The notes under the pieces: model-generated
The model's input: only the letters and a program-made list of their open reading frames with translations
Told to the model about the DNA's origin: nothing
The model's database searches: none
Origin: JBBDXS01 sp040902195
GTDB lineage: Bacteria; Chloroflexota; Dehalococcoidia; DSTF01; RBG-16-68-14
Direction of reading: 5' to 3'
DNA: 64,000 nucleotides
Assembly: GCA_040902195.1 (NCBI GenBank)
Contig: JBBDXS010000019.1
Span: 124,001-188,000, forward strand
Made by a program: the position numbers and the translations under genes
Part shown: piece after piece, positions 1-8,933 of the stretch
Layout of the letters: the number at the start of each line of letters is the position of its first letter
How positions within the stretch are numbered: the first letter of the stretch is position 1

Positions 1-1038
1 GTCCTCGAGAATGGTCTCCGCCTTGTGCTGCAGGTCGATGTCCAGCGTCGTGTACACGACGAGCCCGTCGTTGGTCACCGAACCGGCGCCAAACATTTCC
101 TCCAGCTCTGGCTTGACGAGAGAGAAGACGAAGTGCGGCGCTTCTATCGGGTAGTCCTGCTTGACAATCTCCAACGGTGTCGTGGCAGCAAGCCAGGTCT
201 GGTCCGCGGTGATATAACCCTCCTCGTGCATGCGCACGAGGACGCGGTTGCGCTGGGCGACGGTGGCCTCGGGTTCGTTGACGGGATCGAAGCACGTCGG
301 GCATTGGGGTATGCCGGCGAGCAATGCGGCCTCCGGTAGCGTGAGGTCGATCGCATCCTTGCCGAAATAGCCCTGACTGGCTGCCTGCGCGCCGTAGTAG
401 ATGCTGCCGTAGGAGATCTGGTTGAGATACCACTCCATGATCTGTTTCTTGTCGTACTTGCGCGTCAGCTCCAACGCGTATACGGTTTCACGGACCTTGC
501 GGTCAATCGAGCGCTTGGTGCGCTCTTCGGGCGTGAAGTAGACGTTCTTCACGAGCTGCTGCGTGATGGAGCTGCCGCCGCGCCCTTCCAGGACGCCGGG
601 CGAGCCGCCGAAGGGCCAGAAGTTGTCGAACGCCGCGGCTGTCAGGCCCTTGTAGTTGATGCCGGGGTTGTCCTTGAAGCTCGTATCTTCCCACGAGATC
701 GTCGCCGCAACGAGCGCGAGGTTCATGCGATCGATGCTCACAGGCTGACGGAGGCCCTCGCCGTTGTCGAGGAACTCGAAGAGCTCCCGGCCGTTGCGGT
801 CGTAGACGCGCGCGCCGCCGCGGGGGAGCTGCGCGATCGCTTCGTCTGGGGGGATCAGATCGCTGGCGTAGCTCCGGTACACGCCGTAGCCGACGCCCGC
901 CATGACGCCCGAGCCGATCACGATCAGGCCGAACAGGACGATCAGCGCCGTCATCCAGCGCGACATGCCGCGGTTGCCGGCGTTGCGTTTGCGGCGCCGG
1001 TAGGCCAGGTAACGATACGTCCCGCCGTTTGAAGCCAT
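1..1038 (-). CDS. Class A penicillin-binding protein (GT51 transglycosylase part), C-terminus off window
   Basis: Bifunctional peptidoglycan glycosyltransferase/transpeptidase, anchored in the inner membrane and acting outside it. Reading from ATG at 1038 gives 346 residues without a stop, so the gene runs off the left edge. Seen: a basic cytoplasmic tail (residues 1-29), a membrane segment at about 30-52, then the GT51 domain with the catalytic Glu in WEDTSF (E117), the GRGGSSITQQLVKN motif and the WYLNQISYG segment. The transpeptidase domain would lie outside the window. The usual His of EDxxFxxHxG is Asn here (DNPGINY). It lies 2 bp downstream of the methyltransferase stop, so the two are probably cotranscribed. 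Confidence 0.93.
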   Translation of the reverse strand, partial: MASNGGTYRYLAYRRRKRNAGNRGMSRWMTALIVLFGLIVIGSGVMAGVGYGVYRSYASDLIPPDEAIAQLPRGGARVYDRNGRELFEFLDNGEGLRQPVSIDRMNLALVAATISWEDTSFKDNPGINYKGLTAAAFDNFWPFGGSPGVLEGRGGSSITQQLVKNVYFTPEERTKRSIDRKVRETVYALELTRKYDKKQIMEWYLNQISYGSIYYGAQAASQGYFGKDAIDLTLPEAALLAGIPQCPTCFDPVNEPEATVAQRNRVLVRMHEEGYITADQTWLAATTPLEIVKQDYPIEAPHFVFSLVKPELEEMFGAGSVTNDGLVVYTTLDIDLQHKAETILED

Positions 1039-1040
1039 GA

Positions 1041-1781
1041 TTATGTCCTCTGAAGTATGACGAAGTGGGACAGCCCAAGCCAGCGCGCCGGGGTCGCCTC
1101 CAGGCGGTAGAAGACGGCGCGCAGCAAGCCGCCAATGCGCTTCCGCCGCGCTGCGATATTATCGAAGCCGGGGTAGACGCAGGTGTTCACGATGACGCGC
1201 GCGGGGAGCCCGGTTACGAGGCGTCGCATCTGGTCCCGCGTGTAGGAGCGCGCGTGGGGCACCAGCCGGTCGCGCAGGGGGTCCGGCAGGTAATTGACGA
1301 GCGGGATGTTGCCGAAGACGTAGCGCTTGCCGAGGTACACGCCGTGCGTCTCGAAGGGGTAGAGACGGTTCGGCGCGTAGACGATCACGTGGCCGCCGGG
1401 CCTCACGATGCGGCATGCCTCACGCAGCGTCTGCTTGTCGTCGCGGACGTGCTCGATGACTTCGTTCAGCAGCACGGCGTCGAGCGAAGCGTCCGCGAAC
1501 GGGAGCTGTTCGCTCACGGCGATAGCGAGGCTGCCGGTGTCGCGGCCCTCGCGCACGCGCCCGGCGTCGATGTCGATGCCGTAGGCGCGGGCGGCGATCT
1601 TCCGGAGCTTGCGCACGTACGTGCCGATGCCGCAACCGATGTCGAGAACGGCAGTGCCCTCCAGGGGGACATAGCGACGGATGAGATTGAGCCGCCGGTC
1701 CTGCCCCGCCCGCCAGACGAAGCTGGGGTTCCCTAGTGCGACCTGCTCCTTGCTCAGAGCTGCGGGGGCTTCTGTCATCAT
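1041..1781 (-). CDS. Class I SAM-dependent methyltransferase
   Basis: A 246-residue methyltransferase of the Methyltransf_11 type. Motif I is VLDIGCGIGTY near residues 45-55, followed by an acidic residue in GIDID and a SEQLPFADASLDAVLLNEV segment typical of the family. The late region (RPGGHVIVYAPNRLYPFETHG) resembles lipid- or sugar-modifying methyltransferases such as UbiE/BioC relatives; the substrate cannot be named. Two adjacent ATGs (1781 and 1778) are possible starts. It is the upstream gene of the pair with the penicillin-binding protein, which might suggest an envelope role (inference). Confidence 0.88.
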   Translation of the reverse strand: MMTEAPAALSKEQVALGNPSFVWRAGQDRRLNLIRRYVPLEGTAVLDIGCGIGTYVRKLRKIAARAYGIDIDAGRVREGRDTGSLAIAVSEQLPFADASLDAVLLNEVIEHVRDDKQTLREACRIVRPGGHVIVYAPNRLYPFETHGVYLGKRYVFGNIPLVNYLPDPLRDRLVPHARSYTRDQMRRLVTGLPARVIVNTCVYPGFDNIAARRKRIGGLLRAVFYRLEATPARWLGLSHFVILQRT

Positions 1782-1805
1782 TGAGGCTTCCGGCCCGTAC
1801 TCGAT

Positions 1806-1814
1806 AGGGTAGCA
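1806..1814 (-). promoter_or_regulatory. Extended -10 promoter box for the methyltransferase
   Basis: The minus strand reads TGCTACCCT, ending 24 nt before the upstream ATG. It matches the TGC-TAnnnT pattern found before several other first genes in this window. No convincing -35 was seen. Confidence 0.4.
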
Positions 1815-1939
1815 AGGCCGGATCGCGAGAAGGAAGGGAAGATTCCGGCCGCGGTGGAACTGTACCGCTTTGTCCAGCAGCCGGCGCGTCCGTATCTAGG
1901 GGGCGCCCCAGTTCGAACCTACGTCAGGGAATCGTCCTC

Positions 1940-1948
1940 TGCTACACT
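1940..1948 (+). promoter_or_regulatory. Extended -10 promoter box of the gatC operon
   Basis: TGC followed by TACACT, with only 9 nt between the -10 and the gatC ATG. Transcription would start at or within about 3 nt of the ATG, so the mRNA is probably leaderless. No good -35 hexamer is visible, as expected for an extended -10 promoter. Confidence 0.55.
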
Positions 1949-1957
1949 CGAACGACC

Positions 1958-2248
1958 ATGAGTCTGACACGAGAAGAAGTGCTGCACATCGCCCACCTGG
2001 CGCGCGTCGGGCTGAGCGACGAGGACGTCGCGAAGTTCCAGGTACAGCTCTCGGAGATCCTGACGCACTTCGATCTGCTTGGGCAGGTCGATACCGAAGG
2101 CGTCGAGCCGACGGCGTATCCGCTGGCGCTCGAGAGCGTGATGCGCGATGACGAGGTGCGGCCTTCGCTCCCGAGGGACGAGGTGCTCGCCAACGCCCCA
2201 GTGGTGGAAGAGGGCGCGTTCCGCGTGCGGGCGGTGCTGGAAGAATGA
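1958..2248 (+). CDS. gatC: Asp-tRNA(Asn)/Glu-tRNA(Gln) amidotransferase subunit C
   Basis: A 96-residue GatC, the small belt subunit that stabilises GatA-GatB during transamidation of mischarged Glu-tRNA(Gln) or Asp-tRNA(Asn). The N-terminus ([20 protein letters not shown]) and the following [15 protein letters not shown] helix are diagnostic, as is the later PTAYPL segment. It overlaps gatA by ATGA at 2245-2248, giving translational coupling. gatB is not in the window. There is no Shine-Dalgarno in front of its ATG, consistent with a leaderless transcript. Confidence 0.96.
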   Translation: MSLTREEVLHIAHLARVGLSDEDVAKFQVQLSEILTHFDLLGQVDTEGVEPTAYPLALESVMRDDEVRPSLPRDEVLANAPVVEEGAFRVRAVLEE

Positions 2249-3708
2249 GCGCCGAGCTCTACCGGCTAACCGCCCACGAGGCGCACGGCCTCCTCTCGAA
2301 GCGAGAGATCACCTCGCGCGAGCTGACGCAGGCGGTCATCGACCGCATCCGCGCTGTGGACGAGAGCGTACGCGCCTATCTCACTGTCGCGGACGAGGAG
2401 GCGCTGCGAGCGGCTGACGACGCCGACCGGCGCATCGCAAGCGGGGAGGGCGGGCCGCTCACGGGCGTGCCTATCGCGATTAAAGACAACATGTGCACGG
2501 AGGGCTTGCGCACGACGTGCGGCTCGCGCATGCTCGAGACGTTCGTACCGCCGTACGACGCGCACGTTGTCGAGCGATTGCGCGAGGCCGGCGCCGTGAT
2601 TGTCGGGAAGACGAACATGGACGAGTTCGCGATGGGCTCCTCGGTGGAGCACTCCGCGTTCTATCCGACGCACAACCCCTGGTCGCTCGATTGCGTGCCG
2701 GGCGGGTCGTCGGGCGGATCGGCGGCGGCCGTTGCCGCGGACGAGACGGTGCTCGCGCTCGGCTCCGATACGGGCGGCAGCGTGCGACAGCCTGCGTCGC
2801 TCTGTGGCGTCGTCGGCATGAAGCCGACGTACGGCCGCGTCAGCCGCTACGGGCTCGTCGCGTTCGGCAGCTCGCTCGATCAGATCGGGCCGCTGACGAA
2901 GGACGTGCGCGACTGCGCGCTGCTGATGAACGCCATCTGCGGCCACGACGCGCGCGATGCCACCTCGGCGCCCGTCGAGACGCCGGACTTCACCGAGGCG
3001 CTCTCGGGCGGCGTGCGTGGCCTCCGCGTCGGCATCGCGAACGAGTACCTGCCGGACGACATCGAACCGTCCGTGCGCGCCGTCGCGGAGGCGGCGATCG
3101 CGCAGCTGGAGTCGCTCGGCGCGACGATCGTGCGGGACGTGTCGCTGCCGAGCACGCGCTACGCGCTCGCGTGCTACTACATCATCGCGCCGAGCGAGGC
3201 GTCGGCGAACCTTGCCCGCTACGACGGCGTGAAGTACGGCTATTCGTACCAGGACGGGGCGGGCATGTGGGACAACATGGAGAAGACGCGCCAGTACGGC
3301 TTCGGCGACGAGGTGAAGCGGCGCATCATGCTGGGCACCTACGCGCTCTCGACCGGCTACTACGACGCGTACTACCTCAAGGCGCTGAAGGTGCGCACGC
3401 TCATCCGCCAGGAGTTCGACGCGGCATTCGAGCGCTGCGACGTGATCTTCGGCCTGGTCTCGCCGACACCGGCGTTCCGGTTGGGCGAGAAGGTGGACGA
3501 CCCGTACTCGATGTACCTGAACGACGTTTTTACGCTGCCAATCAACATCGCGGGCGTGCCCGGCGTGTCGGTCCCGGCAGGCTTCGTCGATGGCCTGCCG
3601 GTAGGCATCCAGCTCATCGGCCGCCCGTTCGACGAGCTGTCGCTCCTACGCGCGGCCTACGCCTACGAGCAATCGACGGACTGGCATACGCAGCGGCCGG
3701 AGCTGTGA
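2245..3708 (+). CDS. gatA: Asp-tRNA(Asn)/Glu-tRNA(Gln) amidotransferase subunit A
   Basis: The 487-residue glutaminase subunit of the tRNA-dependent amidotransferase, which releases ammonia from glutamine for GatB. The amidase-signature Ser-cisSer-Lys triad is present: K80 in PIAIKDN, S155 in PGGSSGGSA and S179 in [12 protein letters not shown]. Length is normal. It starts within the gatC stop and ends in a GTGA overlap with the following small gene, so it is the second member of a four-gene coupled unit. Confidence 0.98.
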   Translation: MSAELYRLTAHEAHGLLSKREITSRELTQAVIDRIRAVDESVRAYLTVADEEALRAADDADRRIASGEGGPLTGVPIAIKDNMCTEGLRTTCGSRMLETFVPPYDAHVVERLREAGAVIVGKTNMDEFAMGSSVEHSAFYPTHNPWSLDCVPGGSSGGSAAAVAADETVLALGSDTGGSVRQPASLCGVVGMKPTYGRVSRYGLVAFGSSLDQIGPLTKDVRDCALLMNAICGHDARDATSAPVETPDFTEALSGGVRGLRVGIANEYLPDDIEPSVRAVAEAAIAQLESLGATIVRDVSLPSTRYALACYYIIAPSEASANLARYDGVKYGYSYQDGAGMWDNMEKTRQYGFGDEVKRRIMLGTYALSTGYYDAYYLKALKVRTLIRQEFDAAFERCDVIFGLVSPTPAFRLGEKVDDPYSMYLNDVFTLPINIAGVPGVSVPAGFVDGLPVGIQLIGRPFDELSLLRAAYAYEQSTDWHTQRPEL

Positions 3709-3961
3709 CTGATCCCATCCCGCCGGGGGAGCTGACGGGGCTCGAGGCGTTCCGGCTCCGTGTCGAGGCGCAGGCCGGCCAGCGCTACCCGGAGAGGCCG
3801 GTCCGGGTCGAGCTGGACGGCCAGCGTATCGAGGTCGCCAGCGTGGATAGCGAGTGGCGCGAGGAGGACCGGCTCGGATTTCGCATTAAGCTGCGGGACG
3901 GTAAGCGGATGCTGTTGTATTATGTCCCAAGTGAAGATCTCTGGTCCGGAGTAGTCCTAAC

Positions 3962-3965
<4 letters not shown>
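3705..3965 (+). CDS. Conserved-looking small protein of unknown function (86 aa) in the gat operon
   Basis: A GTG-initiated gene coupled to both neighbours: its GTG overlaps the gatA stop (GTGA, 3705-3708) and its TGA overlaps the next ATG (ATGA, 3962-3965). The protein begins [17 protein letters not shown], has [14 protein letters not shown] and [17 protein letters not shown] beta-strand-like stretches, and no cysteines, membrane segment or signal peptide. The pattern (RP-x-x-x-x-x-x-G near the N-terminus, then an aromatic tail) faintly resembles small all-beta domains of unknown function; I do not recognise a family. The four-base couplings on both sides are the main evidence that it is a real gene. 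Confidence 0.72.
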
Positions 3966-5158
<1,193 letters not shown>

Positions 5159-5167
5159 TCACGCTTC

Positions 5168-5869
5168 GTGAACCAACCCTCGGACGGAGAAGACCTCGAC
5201 CTCGAGATCGCCATCCAAGGCGTCGCGGGCCACGAGCGCGACGACGGCGTCATCGAGGTCTCGATTAACACCTCGCGCGGCGAGATCCTCGGCCTGCTCC
5301 ATCCCTGCGAGGCGGAGCCGGGCGCGGTCGTCTTCGTCGGCGGCGCGCTGGGCGGACTCGATGGCCCGGCGGCGGGCATCTATGCGCGGCTAGCGTCTTC
5401 ACTGTCCGATCCCGCGGTCGAAGGTGGGCTGACAGGACTGCGGCTCAACTATCGCCAACCCGGCGAGTTCCAAGAGTGCGTCCTCGATGTGCTGGCGGGC
5501 TGCTCGTTCCTGAAGGGGATCGGCGCGCGTCGCGTCGCGCTCGTCGGGCACAGCTTCGGCGCGGCGGTCGTGATCAAGGCGGGCGAGCTGTCGGATGTCG
5601 TTTGCGGAGTCGCGGCGCTGTCGCCGCAGATCTACGGCACGCGTACCGTCGAGCGCCTGGTGCCGAAGCCGCTGCTGCTCGTGCACGGCACGGCGGACGG
5701 GATCCTCGATAGCGCCGCGAGCAGGGACATCTACGAACGCGCGCAAGAGCCGAAGAGTCTCGTGTTGTACGATGGCGCGGACCACACGCTCGTCTCACAC
5801 GGAGACGAGCTCGACGAGCTGTTGCGCGGCTGGCTACTCGATGTGGCGGGAGGGCGCAACGATGTTTGA
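5168..5869 (+). CDS. Alpha/beta hydrolase (dienelactone/acyl-peptidase-like)
   Basis: A 233-residue single-domain hydrolase starting at GTG 5168, 9 nt after the aminotransferase stop. The nucleophile elbow is GHSFG (S129), preceded by a conserved NYRQPGEF loop; HGTADGIL holds the likely acid and GADHTL the likely His. The family resembles small serine hydrolases of the KANL3/Tex30 or AB_hydrolase_11 type; the substrate is unknown. Its 3' end overlaps the next gene by 8 bp. Confidence 0.85.
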   Translation: MNQPSDGEDLDLEIAIQGVAGHERDDGVIEVSINTSRGEILGLLHPCEAEPGAVVFVGGALGGLDGPAAGIYARLASSLSDPAVEGGLTGLRLNYRQPGEFQECVLDVLAGCSFLKGIGARRVALVGHSFGAAVVIKAGELSDVVCGVAALSPQIYGTRTVERLVPKPLLLVHGTADGILDSAASRDIYERAQEPKSLVLYDGADHTLVSHGDELDELLRGWLLDVAGGRNDV

Positions 5870-6731
5870 GGGCTTCGAACGCAAGCAGATCGACACGTCG
5901 GGCGCGACGATCAATCTCGTCGCGGGCGGCGACGGGCCACCGCTCTTGTTGCTGCACGGCTATCCGGAGACGCACGTCATGTGGCATCGCGTCGCGCCGG
6001 AGCTGGCGCGCGAGTACCGCGTTGTCGCGATGGACCTGCGCGGCTACGGCAACAGCTCGAAGCCCGAAGGCGGCCCGGACCACGCGGCGTACTCGAAGCG
6101 CGCGATGGCGCAGGACGGCATCGACGTAATGCGCGCGCTCGGGTACGACCGCTTCGCCGTTGTGGGACACGACCGCGGCGCGCGCGTCGCGTACCGGATG
6201 GCACTCGACCATCCGGACGCAGTAACGAAATTGGCCGTGCTCGATATCTTGCCGACGTACGAGGTCTATCGTACGGTTAACCGGCTCATCGCGACCGCGT
6301 ATTACCACTGGTTCATGCTGATCCAGCCGTTCGATTTGCCGGAGCGGCTGATCGGCGCCGATCCTGAATACTTCTTTCGGACGTCGCTCCATCGCTGGAG
6401 CGGCAGCGGCATCGATGGGTTCGACGAGGAGGCGGTTGCGGAGTACGTGCGCTGCTTCAGCGATCCGGCGGCGATCCACGCCTCGTGCGAGGACTACCGC
6501 GCGGGCGCGTCGGTGGATTACGCGTTAGACGAAGCGGACTTCGGCAAGCGGAAGATCACGTGCCCGACGCTCGTGATGTACGGGCGCTTCATCGCGCGGC
6601 TAGACCCGCTCGCAGTGTGGCAGCAGTGGGCGGACGACGTTGCGGTGCGCGAGCTATCGTGCGGGCACTTCTTGCCCGAGGAGGCGCCGGAGGAGACGCT
6701 CTCGGCGCTGCGCGAGTTCCTGGAGAGCTAG
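5862..6731 (+). CDS. Alpha/beta hydrolase with haloacetate (fluoroacetate) dehalogenase signature
   Basis: A 289-residue hydrolase using an Asp nucleophile. Seen: HGYPETHVMW oxyanion loop, VGHDRGARVAYR with D104, R105 and R108, D128 in VLDILPTYE, a YYHW pair (H149, W150), EDYRAGA with Y212, and the catalytic H269 in CGHFLPEEAPE. In fluoroacetate dehalogenase the Arg pair binds carboxylate and the His-Trp-Tyr trio forms the halide pocket, and all are present at matching places. Family members also include epoxide and ester hydrolases, so the substrate is inferred. ATG at 5862 overlaps the preceding stop; the TAG at the end is shared with the convergent lipoprotein gene (CTAG, 6728-6731). Confidence 0.88.
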   Translation: MFEGFERKQIDTSGATINLVAGGDGPPLLLLHGYPETHVMWHRVAPELAREYRVVAMDLRGYGNSSKPEGGPDHAAYSKRAMAQDGIDVMRALGYDRFAVVGHDRGARVAYRMALDHPDAVTKLAVLDILPTYEVYRTVNRLIATAYYHWFMLIQPFDLPERLIGADPEYFFRTSLHRWSGSGIDGFDEEAVAEYVRCFSDPAAIHASCEDYRAGASVDYALDEADFGKRKITCPTLVMYGRFIARLDPLAVWQQWADDVAVRELSCGHFLPEEAPEETLSALREFLES

Positions 6732-7390
6732 TCCTCCGGCGTGGGCGTGAGTTCGACGCCTGCTTCGTCCGGGTAGCGGAGGTAGGTCCCGGATGCCCAC
6801 CCGTAGTCCTCAAGCTGCCACCACTCGTTGTTGTCGGCCACGGTCGGTCCGCTAATCACCGTCACGGCGGTCCCGTCGTCGAGGCAGCCGAGCTCGCTTC
6901 CCTGCAGCCCGGCCCGGTCTCGCAGGCGCAGACACTGCGGATCCGTGCCTGCGACGATGAGCGTCGCGCCGACCTCGATTGGCCAGGGGACGCCGGGGGG
7001 AGGAGGCTCGTTCGGGTTGCGCTCCTCCAGGTGCTCGATCGCCCACGTGTCGCCGGCGGGCTTGAGGACGATGAGGCGCGTGTACTCGCTGAACGTCGGG
7101 CCGAGCTGGTACGCGCGTAAGCCGTTGCGTTCGGCAACGAACTTCGCGCATTGCTTGGCGATGTCGTCGGGGCGCTTTGCTTCGTCGCAGTCGGGGACGA
7201 AACCCACGGTGAGGCGCCGCTCGACGTAGAGGCGTAGCACTTCCTCGGGCGCCGTCGCGGGCGCGAGTCCCGTGGCGGTTGAGTCTGCCGTATCACCGCT
7301 GTCGCCGCCGCACGCGATCGCGAAGGCGCACGTCGCGGCCAGCAGCGCCATCGAGAGAGCGAAGAGGGCCGTTCGCGCGCCGGCGTTCAT
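6728..7390 (-). CDS. Predicted lipoprotein, unknown function
   Basis: A 220-residue exported lipoprotein: a hydrophobic signal (residues 8-26) ends in the lipobox FAIAC followed by GGDSGD. The mature part has a PEEVLRLYVERR segment and a C-terminal region (AVTVISGPTVADNNEWWQLE ... GWASGTYLRY) that looks like a bacterial SH3 domain, with the usual W-x-x-V/L and G-W-x-x-x-x-Y-L pattern. No catalytic motif was recognised. ATG at 7390 overlaps the stop of the upstream IMPase gene (ATGA), so the two are coupled. Confidence 0.82.
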   Translation of the reverse strand: MNAGARTALFALSMALLAATCAFAIACGGDSGDTADSTATGLAPATAPEEVLRLYVERRLTVGFVPDCDEAKRPDDIAKQCAKFVAERNGLRAYQLGPTFSEYTRLIVLKPAGDTWAIEHLEERNPNEPPPPGVPWPIEVGATLIVAGTDPQCLRLRDRAGLQGSELGCLDDGTAVTVISGPTVADNNEWWQLEDYGWASGTYLRYPDEAGVELTPTPED

Positions 7391-8211
7391 ACGACCGGCT
7401 CGTTCGCGTAACGCGCTGCCGACCTCAGGAAGTCGGCATGCACATCGATGCCGCCGGCGATGGCCGTCTGCGAACGGACCGTGATCGCACCGCCCGCGTC
7501 GTCTGTGATCAGTCCGCCCGCTTCGCGCACGAGGAGTATGCCGGCGGCGATGTCCCACGGCAAGAGGTAGCGATGCACGAAGAGGTCGAACCGTCCCGCG
7601 GCCGCGTACGCGAGGCCGAGCGCTGCGCTTCCGGAGATGCGGATCGCCTGCATGCCGGGGAAGAGGTGGTAGATCAGCCGGAGCTGTTGCTTGCCGGGCT
7701 CGTCGTCGTATCCGAGATCGAGCCCGAGGATGGACGCGAGCACAGTCGATTTGTCTGACGCGCGAATGGGCGTCTCGTTCACGAACGCGCCGCCACCACG
7801 AACGGCATGGAACGTCTCGTTGTGGATCGGATCGTGCGTCACGGCAACGAGGGGCTCGCCGTCGAGGCAGAGCGCGACGTTGATACACCAGAAGGGCAGG
7901 CCGCTCGCGAAGTTCTTCGTACCATCGATCGGATCGACGATCCAGACGTAGCCATCGGTGCTCGTGTCGGCCGCCGTTTCTTCGGAGAGCACGCCGAGCG
8001 TTGGGAACTCGGCGGCCAGCTCGTCCTGGATGTAGCGCTCGACGGCCAGGTCGGTTTCCGTCAGGAGGTTGCCGCGTCCCTTAACGATGATCTCCATTGG
8101 CTGGTGGAACGCGGCGGCCGCGCGACGTCCCGCCTCCTCCGCCAGGGCGCGCGCGACATCAAGCGCGGGGCGTCCCGAACGGGCGGCGGGAATCTCTATG
8201 GCTTCTCTCAT
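7387..8211 (-). CDS. Inositol-monophosphatase family phosphatase
   Basis: A 274-residue Mg-dependent phosphatase of the IMPase/SuhB/HisN superfamily. Metal ligands are visible: E77/E78 in LSEETA, D93 and D96 in DPIDGTKNF, and the C-terminal WDIAAG motif. Substrate could be myo-inositol phosphate, histidinol phosphate or another sugar phosphate. It is the first gene of a two-gene unit with the lipoprotein and has a -10 box 7 nt before its ATG. Confidence 0.94.
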   Translation of the reverse strand: MREAIEIPAARSGRPALDVARALAEEAGRRAAAAFHQPMEIIVKGRGNLLTETDLAVERYIQDELAAEFPTLGVLSEETAADTSTDGYVWIVDPIDGTKNFASGLPFWCINVALCLDGEPLVAVTHDPIHNETFHAVRGGGAFVNETPIRASDKSTVLASILGLDLGYDDEPGKQQLRLIYHLFPGMQAIRISGSAALGLAYAAAGRFDLFVHRYLLPWDIAAGILLVREAGGLITDDAGGAITVRSQTAIAGGIDVHADFLRSAARYANEPVV

Positions 8212-8218
8212 TGCGTTG

Positions 8219-8226
8219 AGCGTAGC
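8219..8226 (-). promoter_or_regulatory. -10 box of the IMPase-lipoprotein unit
   Basis: The minus strand reads GC-TACGCT at 8226-8219, leaving 7 nt before the ATG at 8211; the predicted transcript would begin at the start codon. Confidence 0.45.
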
Positions 8227-8245
8227 GCACGCGGAAGCGCTGTGG

Positions 8246-8914
8246 TTACCTGGGCGTCACGATCTCGATCTCGCCGCTGCCCCATTGCTTCGCCTCGCCA
8301 GAGGGGCCGAGCGCGAGGGCGACGTCGTCGGGCAGGCCGAGGCCGGTGTGCTGAGGATGGGCGGCGATGGCGTCGCGCAGGCGAGCGGAGCGCTCCGGCG
8401 AATGGTGCGGGGAGACGATCGTGTCGGGTATCCACCCCCAGCCCGCGAAGGCGATGACATTCGGATCGAGGGGCACGCCCCAGTCCGCGAGCGCGATCGC
8501 GCCTGCGCTCGCTCCGGCAATGACAGCGCCCGCCTCGTGGGCCTGCGCGAGTGCTTCGAGCGCGAGGGACCCGGTGATGATGTCGAGGAGCTGTCGCGTG
8601 TCGCCGCCCCCGATGTAGATGAGCGAGGCGTGCGAGAGAAGAGCCGCGTTCGCCGGATCGCGCGCAGCCGCTGCGTCCTCGATCGGGACGACGTAACCCT
8701 CGGGCGCACCGAGACGTTTGTAGTGCGCAAGGAACGACGTGCCGTACGCGGGCTCGCAACCGGCGGCCGGTAGGAACGCGATCGGCCCGTTGCGGCGTAT
8801 TGCGGCGACGGCGGCGCGATCGATCGGCTCGGTCGTCGCCCAGTGGCCGCTCGCGCCGCCGATCAGCACGAGCCAGCCGGCGCCGTGAGGCCGCGTGAGG
8901 GTTGGTATCTCCAT
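8246..8914 (-). CDS. Peptidase S51 / cyanophycinase-like serine hydrolase
   Basis: A 222-residue protein of the dipeptidase E/cyanophycinase superfamily. The nucleophile Ser is S136 in AGASAGAIAL, preceded by IYIGGGDTRQLL, the classic S51 order; the N-terminal strand LVLIGGASGHW is also typical. Cyanophycin itself is not implied: no cphA is nearby and small S51 members act on various dipeptides. It follows argS by 19 nt and is the last gene of the fakA-to-argS run. Confidence 0.85.
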   Translation of the reverse strand: MEIPTLTRPHGAGWLVLIGGASGHWATTEPIDRAAVAAIRRNGPIAFLPAAGCEPAYGTSFLAHYKRLGAPEGYVVPIEDAAAARDPANAALLSHASLIYIGGGDTRQLLDIITGSLALEALAQAHEAGAVIAGASAGAIALADWGVPLDPNVIAFAGWGWIPDTIVSPHHSPERSARLRDAIAAHPQHTGLGLPDDVALALGPSGEAKQWGSGEIEIVTPR

Positions 8915-8933
8915 CGATGTTGAGGCAAGCGCG

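Noticed and set aside
1905..1930. GTTCGAACC that looks like a tRNA T-arm
   Set aside because: No acceptor, D-arm or anticodon arm can be built around it in either direction, and it lies in the gatC promoter region.
5595..5861. Longer N-terminus for the dehalogenase-like protein
   Set aside because: It would overlap almost all of the previous gene's 3' end in another frame and adds non-conserved low-complexity sequence; ATG 5862 gives the natural N-terminus.
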